Part shown: piece after piece, positions 1 to 5,380 of the stretch
Layout: each line of letters opens with the position of its first letter
How positions within the stretch are numbered: the first letter of the stretch is position 1
Source: Candidatus Peregrinibacteria bacterium
GTDB lineage: Bacteria > Patescibacteriota > Gracilibacteria > Peribacterales > Peribacteraceae
Direction of reading: 5' to 3'
DNA length: 12,077 nucleotides
Assembly: GCA_016201685.1 (NCBI GenBank)
Contig: JACQCJ010000045.1
Span: forward strand, 1-12,077
Program-made: the position numbers and the translations under genes
The notes under the pieces: generated by a model
Told to the model about the DNA's origin: nothing
Databases searched by the model: none
The model's input: the letters and a program-made list of their open reading frames with translations, nothing else

Positions 1-849
1 AAGAGTTGCCACTTCGAGGCCCGGCATCGCCTCTCCGAGGCCCATCGAAATCTCCGCGAGCCTCTTGGCGTCGTTGTAGTAGACGACGGCCTGGACGATT
101 GCGGAAGCCATCCGCTTGGGGTCTGACGATTTGAAGATGCCTGAGCCAACGAAGACGCCCTCGGCGCCGAGTTGCATGAGGAGCGCGGCATCGGCGGGAG
201 TCGCAATGCCGCCCGCGACGAACGTTACAACGGGAAGTCTCTGAAGTTCCTGGACCTTCTCGACGAGTTCGAATGGGACGCGCTGCTCCTGAGCGAATGC
301 TTTGAGTTCATCAGATTTTATGTTCTTCAGATCGTGAAGTTCTTTCTTGATGAGCTTGAGATGACGGACCGCTTCGATCACGTTTCCGGTTCCGGCTTCC
401 CCTTTCGTCCGAATCATCGCCGCGCCTTCGTGGATGCGGCGGAGAGCTTCTCCAAGGTTCGTTGCGCCGCAGACGAAGGGGGTCTTGAACATGTGCTTGT
501 CGACGTGATCGAAGGGGTCGGCCGGAGTCAGCACTTCGGATTCATCGATGAAGTCGATCTCGAGCGCCTCGAGGATGCGCGCCTCCGCCGTGTGTCCGAT
601 GCGAACCTTGGCCATGACCGGAATCGAAACGGCGTCCTGGATCTCCATGATCAACTTGGGATCGCTCATGCGCGCGACTCCCCCCTGCGCGCGGATGTCC
701 GAAGGCACGCGCTCAAGCGCCATCACCGCGCACGCGCCGGACTCCTCGGCAATCTTGGCCTGCTTGGCCGTCACGACGTCCATGATCACTCCGCCCTTGA
801 GCATCTTGGCCAGATTCTCGCCGAGAACATTGCGTCTCGAGGCTTTCAT
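1..849 (-). CDS. pdxS: Pyridoxal 5'-phosphate synthase lyase subunit PdxS (3' end cut by window edge)
   Basis: PdxS makes PLP in the cytoplasm from ribose 5-phosphate, glyceraldehyde 3-phosphate and ammonia supplied by the glutaminase PdxT. Translating the minus strand from the ATG at 849 gives 283 uninterrupted residues that run off the left edge. The family usually has about 290-295 residues, so only roughly ten are missing. Family signatures are clear: GGVIMDVV (19-26, with Asp24), VMALERVP (42-49), MAKVRIGH (79-86, catalytic Lys81), IDESEVLTPAD (101-111), RTKGEAGTGN (147-156, second catalytic Lys149), and FVAGGIATPADAAL (210-223). Both lysines fall at the same numbers as in the Bacillus enzyme. 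There is no Shine-Dalgarno; a TACAAT box lies 6 nt upstream, so the mRNA is probably leaderless. pdxT is often adjacent and could lie beyond the left edge (inference). It is divergent from yhhQ. Confidence 0.97.
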   Translation of the reverse strand, partial: MKASRRNVLGENLAKMLKGGVIMDVVTAKQAKIAEESGACAVMALERVPSDIRAQGGVARMSDPKLIMEIQDAVSIPVMAKVRIGHTAEARILEALEIDFIDESEVLTPADPFDHVDKHMFKTPFVCGATNLGEALRRIHEGAAMIRTKGEAGTGNVIEAVRHLKLIKKELHDLKNIKSDELKAFAQEQRVPFELVEKVQELQRLPVVTFVAGGIATPADAALLMQLGAEGVFVGSGIFKSSDPKRMASAIVQAVVYYNDAKRLAEISMGLGEAMPGLEVATL

Positions 850-855
850 AGGGGC

Positions 856-861
856 ATTGTA
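856..861 (-). promoter_or_regulatory. -10 box for pdxS (leaderless start)
   Basis: TACAAT on the minus strand (5/6 match to TATAAT) ends 6 nt before the pdxS ATG, which places the expected transcription start at the A of the start codon. No convincing -35 is visible. It lies just outside the left arm of the inverted word repeat in this divergent spacer. Confidence 0.5.
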
Positions 862-865
862 CAAG

Positions 866-956
866 GAAGAAACAAGATACAAGAAGCAAGATACAAAAAA
901 TGTCCGAGTGGGCCAATGCCGCCATATGTATCTTGTGTCTTGTTTCTTGTATCTTC
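866..956. repeat. Imperfect inverted repeat made of tandem 7-bp words, between pdxS and yhhQ
   Basis: Left arm 866-895 and right arm 927-956 (30 nt each) are reverse complements at 26 of 30 positions, with a 31-nt loop between them. Each arm is itself a direct repeat with a 7-bp period: the left arm reads roughly ACAAGAT, ACAAGAA, GCAAGAT, ACA, and the right arm read on the minus strand gives ACAAGAA, ACAAGAC, ACAAGAT, ACA. The element fills most of the divergent spacer and its right arm contains the putative yhhQ -10 box. It could act as a hairpin, as repeated protein-binding sites, or be a product of local duplication; the function is unknown. Confidence 0.75.
950..955 (+). promoter_or_regulatory. 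Possible -10 box for yhhQ
   Basis: TATCTT (4/6 match to TATAAT) ends 6 nt before the yhhQ ATG, the same spacing as other starts in this window. The match alone is weak; the call rests on position. It lies inside the right arm of the inverted word repeat. Confidence 0.35.
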
Positions 957-961
957 TCCCC

Positions 962-1639
962 ATGCACTCCAAATACCTCCAAACCGTCGGCGCGATCTTC
1001 GTGACGACGCTCATCGTCAGCAACATCATCGCCGTGAAAATCGGCAGCTTCGGCGGGTACTTCCTCCCCGTCGCGGTCGTCATCTTCCCGATCAGCTACA
1101 TCCTCGGCGATATTCTCACCGAAGTGTACGGCTACCAAACGATGCGCCGCATCATCTGGACGGGTTTCCTGTGTAACCTTCTCGCCGTCATCGCCATCGC
1201 GATCGCACGGGCGATTCCGCCTGCTCCGTTCTATCAAGATCAACAGGCATTCGACGCTATTCTTGGAGCCACGCCGCGCATCCTGCTCGCGTCCTTCATC
1301 GCGTACCTCATCGGCAATTTCACGAACTCCTACATCATGGCGAAAATGAAGATCAAAATGAAGATCAAGACGAGCGGGAGATATCTTTGGACACGGACGA
1401 TCGCCTCGACCATCGTCGGGGAAGGACTCGATTCCCTCCTCTTCATCACGATCGCGTTCGCGGGAGTGTTCCCCGATGCAAAGACCATTCTCACCGTCGC
1501 GGCGACGCAGTGGATCTTCAAGGTCCTCTTCGAGGTGATTGCAACACCCGTGACGTACGGCATCACCGGATGGCTGAAGAAAGCGGAGCAAATCGATACC
1601 TTCGATCTTCAGACGAACTTCAATCCTCTCGCCTTCTGA
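962..1639 (+). CDS. yhhQ: Queuosine precursor transporter (YhhQ / VUT family)
   Basis: A 225-residue inner-membrane protein of the COG1738 family, whose characterised members import the 7-deazapurine preQ0 (or later queuosine precursors). It carries the family signature FPISYILGDILTEVYGY at 42-58 and a second conserved stretch, TRTIASTIVGEGLDS, near 144-158. About six hydrophobic segments are visible, at roughly 8-26, 33-52, 63-84, 105-125, 147-170 and 173-202. The size is typical for the family. The ATG at 962 is chosen because the similarity begins there and a -10-like TATCTT lies 6 nt upstream; the frame stays open further 5' into spacer and antisense pdxS sequence, which is not family-like. 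It is followed 2 nt after its stop by queF, so the two probably form an operon for uptake and reduction of preQ0. One oddity is an exact 12-bp tandem duplication giving MKIKMKIK in a cytoplasmic loop (about 129-136). Confidence 0.95.
   Translation: MHSKYLQTVGAIFVTTLIVSNIIAVKIGSFGGYFLPVAVVIFPISYILGDILTEVYGYQTMRRIIWTGFLCNLLAVIAIAIARAIPPAPFYQDQQAFDAILGATPRILLASFIAYLIGNFTNSYIMAKMKIKMKIKTSGRYLWTRTIASTIVGEGLDSLLFITIAFAGVFPDAKTILTVAATQWIFKVLFEVIATPVTYGITGWLKKAEQIDTFDLQTNFNPLAF
1343..1366 (+). repeat. Exact 12-bp tandem duplication inside yhhQ
   Basis: AAAATGAAGATC occurs twice in immediate succession (1343-1354 and 1355-1366). In frame it lengthens a basic loop between transmembrane segments by four residues. 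It looks like a recent small in-frame duplication. Confidence 0.85.
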
Positions 1640-1641
1640 GT

Positions 1642-2073
1642 ATGCCAACGAAGAAATCCGATCTCCAGAAGTTGACGAAGCTCGGGAAGAAAGCTTCTGC
1701 CTCGCGCACACTCGAGGTTTTCCCCAATCACGAACCGGGAAAAATCGAAGTGACTCTCCGCTGCACAGAATTCACCTGCATCTGTCCGCTCACCAAGCAA
1801 CCGGACTTCGCGACGATCGAGATCGTCTACCGGCCGAACAAATTCGTCGTCGAATCCAAATCGATGAAGCTCTACTTGGAAACGTTCCGCACTGTCGGCG
1901 TCTTCCATGAGCACCTGGCCGTCGACATCGGCAAAGACTTCGTGAAGTTCGTGAAGCCTCTGACAGTCGATGTGACCGTCCATTTCAATGTGCGCGGTGG
2001 AATAGCGATTGATGCAAAATATCATTACGATCAGGATGAGGAGCCATTCGATCCCCGGAAATTGTTTGCATAA
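1642..2073 (+). CDS. queF: NADPH-dependent 7-cyano-7-deazaguanine reductase QueF
   Basis: QueF reduces the nitrile of preQ0 to the aminomethyl group of preQ1, the base that Tgt inserts into tRNA on the way to queuosine. The 143-residue length fits the short, unimodular (Bacillus-type) QueF. Hallmarks: EFTCICP (43-49), where Cys48 aligns with the catalytic cysteine; QPDFATI (53-59), with Asp55 as the catalytic acid; ESKSMKLYL (71-79), the QueF motif; FHE (88-90); and RGGIAID (118-124). The Gly usually found in TGQPDF is Lys52 here, and an extra Cys46 lies two residues before the catalytic one. The ATG is 2 nt past the yhhQ stop with no Shine-Dalgarno, so translation is probably coupled to yhhQ. 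With yhhQ it forms a preQ0 salvage pair; tgt and queA would have to be elsewhere. Confidence 0.96.
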   Translation: MPTKKSDLQKLTKLGKKASASRTLEVFPNHEPGKIEVTLRCTEFTCICPLTKQPDFATIEIVYRPNKFVVESKSMKLYLETFRTVGVFHEHLAVDIGKDFVKFVKPLTVDVTVHFNVRGGIAIDAKYHYDQDEEPFDPRKLFA

Positions 2074-2135
2074 TTTTGAGAAACGCCGATTCAGCAAGCA
2101 TCGAGAGAGATCTGAGCTGTCTGAACGTTTTCCTC

Positions 2136-2141
2136 TATACT
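2136..2141 (+). promoter_or_regulatory. -10 box for the flippase gene (leaderless start)
   Basis: TATACT (5/6 match to TATAAT) lies 7 nt before the flippase ATG, implying a start of transcription at or one base before the start codon. No -35 is recognisable at 16-18 bp spacing. The same hexamer precedes the tRNA-Pro gene in this window. Confidence 0.6.
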
Positions 2142-2148
2142 CCCTCCA

Positions 2149-3609
2149 ATGTCCACCCGCCGCATCGCTGCTTCCACGCTCTGGCAAATCGCAAGCCAGG
2201 CGGCGATGGCATTTTTGAGCATCCTTGCTTCGAAGTTCGTCGCGATCGGACTCAGCAAGGAATTCGCGGGATACTACAACTCCTCCTATGGATACCTTCA
2301 GATCTTCGCGATCATCGCGGATTTTGGTTTGTACGCAGTCTCAGTCCGCGAAGTGAGCAAGGCCGAGAATACGGAAAAGACGCTGGGGGCGCTCCTCGTG
2401 CTTCGGACGATCATCCTGATCGTCTCGATGGGCATCGGTCTCAGCTTCGTGTGGATCGTGCCGGCCTGGCGGGGCACGCCCTTCCCCATCGGCGTGACGA
2501 TCGCGTCGCTCGTGCCGATTTTCACCCTCCTTGCTGGGATGCTGCGCACGGTCTTCCAGGTGCAGTACAAGATGCATTTCGTCTTCGTCGCCGAAGTGCT
2601 GCAGCGCGTGGTGACGACCGCGGGCATCGGGCTCTTCATCCTCGCAGGCGTGCGGCTGAGCACCGATCTCACGGTGTTCAAGTGGTTCCTGTGGATCGGC
2701 GGGATCGGGTCGCTCGTGTTGTTTCTCCTCTCGGCGATCTACGCAGAGCGCCTCATGCGAATCCGGCCGTGCTTCGATGGAAAACTCCTGATCCGCTTCA
2801 CGAAGCTCGCGGCGCCCTACGGTATCGCCTATCTCCTGATGGCCATGTACCGCCAACTCGATGTCGCGTCCATCGCGCTCCTGCGTCCGGATTTCGCCCT
2901 CCAGAACGCGTACTACGGATTTGCAGGAAGGGTCGAGGACATGGCGTTCCTCTTCCCGACGTTCCTCCTGAATTCCGTGCTTCCGACCTTGACGAACCGT
3001 CTCAACCTGAAGCAAGACGTCAGCGTACTCCTCGGGAAGACACTCCTCATCCTCATCCTCTTCGGGACAACATTCTTCCTGTTCTCGTTCCTCTGGGCCA
3101 AACCCTTCACGCTCCTCTTCACGACGCCATCGTACCTGAGCACGGCGGATCACGCGGGATCGGATACGGCCTTCGCGCTCATGAGTATCCCGATGTTCCT
3201 CAACGGCATCGTGCTCTTCTCCTTCTATGTGTTTCTCGCGCACCACGCGTGGCAGCGGCTCGCCGTGAGCTTCGGGATCGGCGTCATCATTACGATCGCT
3301 CTGAATCTCCTCCTCACGCCGCGCTACGGATTCGTGGGCGCTGCATCTGCGTTGATCGTCGTACACGTGTTCCTCTCAATTCTCCTGCTGCCCCAGACAT
3401 TTCGATTGCAGACAATCGCGATCGGCCGATCGGCAATCCTACAATGGCTCGCGTACTCCGTCATTCTGGCCGTCCCGATCTCCCTCCTTGCGCCGATGTT
3501 GACCTCCGCATTTCGGACGATTATCGCGGGATCGCTGATGATTCCATTCATGATCGTGCTCGCACTCGTACTCAGAATTCAGCACACACTGCAGTGGCAG
3601 GAGATGTGA
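2149..3609 (+). CDS. Polysaccharide flippase (Wzx/RfbX-like, MATE superfamily)
   Basis: A 486-residue, strongly hydrophobic protein with about 12-14 predicted membrane helices, typical in size for lipid-linked oligosaccharide flippases (COG2244). The N-terminus, MSTRRIAASTLWQIASQAA, followed by a hydrophobic helix and the segment GYYNSSYGYLQIFAIIADFG (61-62 at its end), matches the usual opening of this family. The C-terminal half has the characteristic NLLLTPRYGFVGAA stretch. Such proteins move undecaprenyl-linked sugar units across the cytoplasmic membrane for surface polysaccharide. No glycosyltransferases or polymerase are next to it, so its substrate cannot be inferred. The ATG at 2149 is fixed by the TATACT box 7 nt upstream; there is no Shine-Dalgarno. 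It faces the helicase gene tail to tail across a 310-bp spacer. Confidence 0.9.
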   Translation: MSTRRIAASTLWQIASQAAMAFLSILASKFVAIGLSKEFAGYYNSSYGYLQIFAIIADFGLYAVSVREVSKAENTEKTLGALLVLRTIILIVSMGIGLSFVWIVPAWRGTPFPIGVTIASLVPIFTLLAGMLRTVFQVQYKMHFVFVAEVLQRVVTTAGIGLFILAGVRLSTDLTVFKWFLWIGGIGSLVLFLLSAIYAERLMRIRPCFDGKLLIRFTKLAAPYGIAYLLMAMYRQLDVASIALLRPDFALQNAYYGFAGRVEDMAFLFPTFLLNSVLPTLTNRLNLKQDVSVLLGKTLLILILFGTTFFLFSFLWAKPFTLLFTTPSYLSTADHAGSDTAFALMSIPMFLNGIVLFSFYVFLAHHAWQRLAVSFGIGVIITIALNLLLTPRYGFVGAASALIVVHVFLSILLLPQTFRLQTIAIGRSAILQWLAYSVILAVPISLLAPMLTSAFRTIIAGSLMIPFMIVLALVLRIQHTLQWQEM

Positions 3610-3634
3610 GGGCTGTCGATTTTCCTCTCGGGAC

Positions 3635-3684
3635 GCGTCCGTGGAAGGGTCGCGCCCGTGGAAGGTCGCGCCCGTGGAAGGGCG
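3635..3684. repeat. Three tandem 16-17-bp units downstream of the flippase
   Basis: The core GCGCCCGTGGAAGG occurs three times in succession (units at about 3635-3651, 3652-3667 and 3668-3684); the first copy has one substitution and the second lacks one G. A fourth, inverted and diverged copy lies at 3724-3739 on the far side of the adjacent hairpin, so the third unit and the inverted copy extend that hairpin. The 310-base spacer 3610-3919 contains no gene; it holds this repeat, the hairpin and the word tract. Confidence 0.85.
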
Positions 3685-3734
3685 CTCTCATGGTGCAAAA
3701 TTATCATCACCATGAGAGCGGGTCTTCCACCCGC
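3683..3734. terminator. Long hairpin between convergent genes, possible bidirectional terminator
   Basis: CGCTCTCATGGTG (3683-3695) and CACCATGAGAGCG (3708-3720) form a perfect 13-bp stem around a 12-nt AT-rich loop. Immediately after, GCGGGT (3718-3723) and ACCCGC (3729-3734) form a second 6-bp stem with a 5-nt loop that competes for the last three bases of the first. Flanking inverted copies of the 16-17-bp unit extend the first stem imperfectly to about 30 bp. The position between two convergent genes suggests termination or transcript-end protection, but no T-run follows on either strand, so an intergenic repeat element is an equal alternative. Confidence 0.45.
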
Positions 3735-3822
3735 GACCAGAACGTTTTCAACGCGCGATCCGAGGTTCGATTCAGAGGTAATCGAACACAATTCATGAAG
3801 ACATCATGCTTGAAATTGTTAT

Positions 3823-3868
3823 TTGATGATTAATGAATTGCTTGATGACTGGTGACTTGATGCTTGGC
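3823..3868. repeat. Reiterated 7-bp words between the flippase and helicase genes
   Basis: Reading the plus strand, TTGATGA and TTAATGA abut at 3823-3836, then TTGATGAC, TGGTGAC, TTGATGC and TTGGC follow at 3842-3868 with a 7-8-bp period. A T6 run follows at 3869-3874, but no stem precedes it. The structure resembles the word repeats at 866-956 and 5242-5340, although the word itself differs. Confidence 0.5.
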
Positions 3869-3919
3869 TTTTTTCTGCGACCGTCGTGTGCACTCTCTAT
3901 CAACCTCATCGCCATCTCT

Positions 3920-5203
3920 TCATCGAAATCTCCTCCTCCCTTCCGGTCGTCCTCCGCGATGCGCGTGATGTTCGGAATGCCGATGACCGTATGATCGCTG
4001 ATGAGGATGATGTGCATGATGCCGCTCTCGACGATCCTCCGATGGAGATTGCGGAGAAAGGGCGCGAGGGGGCGGCAATTGTGGCAGAGGCTTCCTGCGC
4101 AACTGCGAGCGAATCAAGCGCTCGATATTCTTAATGCTCGAGGCCTGGTCGGGGGACGCGAACGAGATCGCGCGGCCTTCCCTTCCGGCCCTCGCCGTTC
4201 TGCCGATGCGGTGGACGTAATCGTCGGCGTCATCGGGGAGATCGAAGTTGATGACGACCGCGATGCCCGTCACGTCGATGCCGCGCGCCGCGATGTCGGT
4301 GGCGACGAGAATGCGGTACTTGCCGGATTTGAATCCTTCGAGGGCCTCGCGACGCTGATTGAGGGATCGATTGGCGTGAATCTCCGCCGCGTTGTGGCCG
4401 ATCGCGCGCAGCACGCGCGTGATTTTCTTTGCGCCGTGCTTGGTGCGCGAGAAAACGAGGACGGTGCCTTTGTACTCCTCGAGGAGACGTTCGAGCAGAC
4501 GTGACTTCTCTTCTTTACGAACCATGAAAAGTTCCTGCTCGACATTCTGAGCAGTTGTTCCTGAGGGCGCCACCTCGATGCGCAGCGGCAGCTTCATCTG
4601 CGCCGTCGCGAGCTTCACGATCTCGTGCGGCATCGTGGCCGAGAAGAGCATGGTCTGGCGTTCACGCGGAACGTAAGCGAGGATACGGTCGATCTGCGGT
4701 TTGAAGCCCATGTCGAGCATGCGATCGGCTTCATCGAGCACGAGGATACGGACTTCCTTCAACGTGACGGTTCCCTGCTGCAGGTGATCATTGAGACGAC
4801 CGGGCGTTGCGACGAGCACTCGGGGATTCCTCCGAATCATCTCTCGTTGCAGTTTCATAGAAGCTCCCCCGACAAAGACCGCCATGCCGATGCCGAGTGG
4901 AGAGGCGAAGGGACGCAGCGCTTCTTCCACTTGATACGCGAGTTCGCGAGTGGGGAGGAGGATCAATGCCCTGCCCGGATGCATCGAGAGTCGCTGCAGG
5001 AGCGGAATGCCGAACGCGAGCGTCTTGCCCGTGCCCGTCTGCGCGATGCCGATCACATCCTTGCCTTGGATCGCGATCGGGATCGATTGGTGCTGAATGG
5101 GCGTTGGGATCGTGAATTTTTTTTGATCAATCACGCGCAACATCGACGGTGCAATCCCGAGTTCGTGAAAACTCGCGGGGCGGTGAAATGGTTCATTGTG
5201 CAT
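3920..5203 (-). CDS. DEAD-box ATP-dependent RNA helicase (RhlE-like)
   Basis: A 427-residue cytoplasmic RNA helicase with every core motif: Q motif KFTIPTPIQ (29-37), motif I AQTGTGKT (54-61), Ia PTRELA (84-89), Ib TPGR (133-136), II DEAD (157-160), III SAT (188-190), IV VLVFSRTK (248-255), V ATDIAARGID (301-310), and VI HRIGRTARAG (331-340). The order and length fit the RhlE/CshA group, which unwinds RNA in ribosome assembly or mRNA turnover. Residues about 370-427 form a low-complexity tail, first Pro-rich and then with many His and Arg, ending GRRRFR; this is probably an RNA-binding extension. The ATG at 5203 has no Shine-Dalgarno and lies 7 nt after a TACGAT -10 box. It is divergent from the MFS gene and convergent with the flippase. 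Confidence 0.96.
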   Translation of the reverse strand: MHNEPFHRPASFHELGIAPSMLRVIDQKKFTIPTPIQHQSIPIAIQGKDVIGIAQTGTGKTLAFGIPLLQRLSMHPGRALILLPTRELAYQVEEALRPFASPLGIGMAVFVGGASMKLQREMIRRNPRVLVATPGRLNDHLQQGTVTLKEVRILVLDEADRMLDMGFKPQIDRILAYVPRERQTMLFSATMPHEIVKLATAQMKLPLRIEVAPSGTTAQNVEQELFMVRKEEKSRLLERLLEEYKGTVLVFSRTKHGAKKITRVLRAIGHNAAEIHANRSLNQRREALEGFKSGKYRILVATDIAARGIDVTGIAVVINFDLPDDADDYVHRIGRTARAGREGRAISFASPDQASSIKNIERLIRSQLRRKPLPQLPPPRALSPQSPSEDRRERHHAHHPHQRSYGHRHSEHHAHRGGRPEGRRRFR

Positions 5204-5210
5204 TGGTTTT

Positions 5211-5216
5211 ATCGTA
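5211..5216 (-). promoter_or_regulatory. -10 box for the helicase gene (leaderless start)
   Basis: TACGAT on the minus strand (4/6 match to TATAAT, with both nearly invariant positions A2 and T6 kept) lies 7 nt before the helicase ATG. This is the same geometry as at the flippase gene. No -35 is apparent. Confidence 0.45.
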
Positions 5217-5241
5217 GATCAACTTCACCGCCATTGCTACA

Positions 5242-5340
5242 TGGTCAAATGGCTACATGGTTGCAAAGCAAGAACAAAGATTGTTGACAAAGTCTCCGTC
5301 AATCGCTTGCGAACCATTTAACCATGTAGCCATGTAACCA
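5242..5340. repeat. Imperfect inverted repeat made of 8-bp words, between the helicase and MFS genes
   Basis: Arms 5242-5262 and 5320-5340 are reverse complements at 19 of 21 positions, including a perfect 13-bp core TGGCTACATGGTT (5250-5262 against 5320-5332). Each arm is built from repeated ACATGG words; the right arm read on the minus strand runs ATGGTT, ACATGGCT, ACATGGTT, AAATGGTT, an 8-bp period continuing inward to about 5312. The left arm also has an extra copy at 5238-5244. The layout parallels the pdxS-yhhQ spacer with an unrelated word. Confidence 0.75.
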
Positions 5341-5358
5341 TTCGCTCAAGGAATTCTG

Positions 5359-5364
5359 TACACT
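5359..5364 (+). promoter_or_regulatory. Likely -10 box for the MFS gene
   Basis: TACACT (4/6 match to TATAAT, with A2 and T6 kept) lies 16 nt before the ATG, giving an untranslated leader of only about 9-10 nt with no Shine-Dalgarno. This is the one start in the window whose best -10 is not 6-7 nt from the start codon. Confidence 0.35.
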
Positions 5365-5380
5365 CAACTCAGACTCCACC

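Noticed and set aside
847..857. Three-codon upstream ORF (ATG CCC CTA TGA) overlapping the pdxS ATG on the minus strand
   Set aside because: Its ATG overlaps the -10 box, so it would not be in the transcript if the inferred start is right.
866..956. CRISPR array
   Set aside because: The words are 7-8 bp, contiguous and imperfect, with no unique spacers and no cas genes.
850..961. preQ1 riboswitch upstream of yhhQ-queF
   Set aside because: No preQ1-I pseudoknot core or A-rich tail pattern is visible. The spacer is taken up by the word repeat, and the start appears leaderless.
172..1176. 334-codon plus-strand open frame over pdxS
   Set aside because: It lies antisense to an unmistakable PdxS and then crosses into yhhQ out of frame.
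2076..3833. 585-codon plus-strand open frame over the flippase
   Set aside because: Arg/His/Pro-rich composition typical of a shifted frame. The flippase frame has coherent membrane helices and a well-placed promoter.
5284..5289. Perfect -35 hexamer TTGACA in the helicase-MFS spacer
   Set aside because: No -10 box lies 16-18 bp downstream, and it sits in the loop of the inverted repeat; probably chance.
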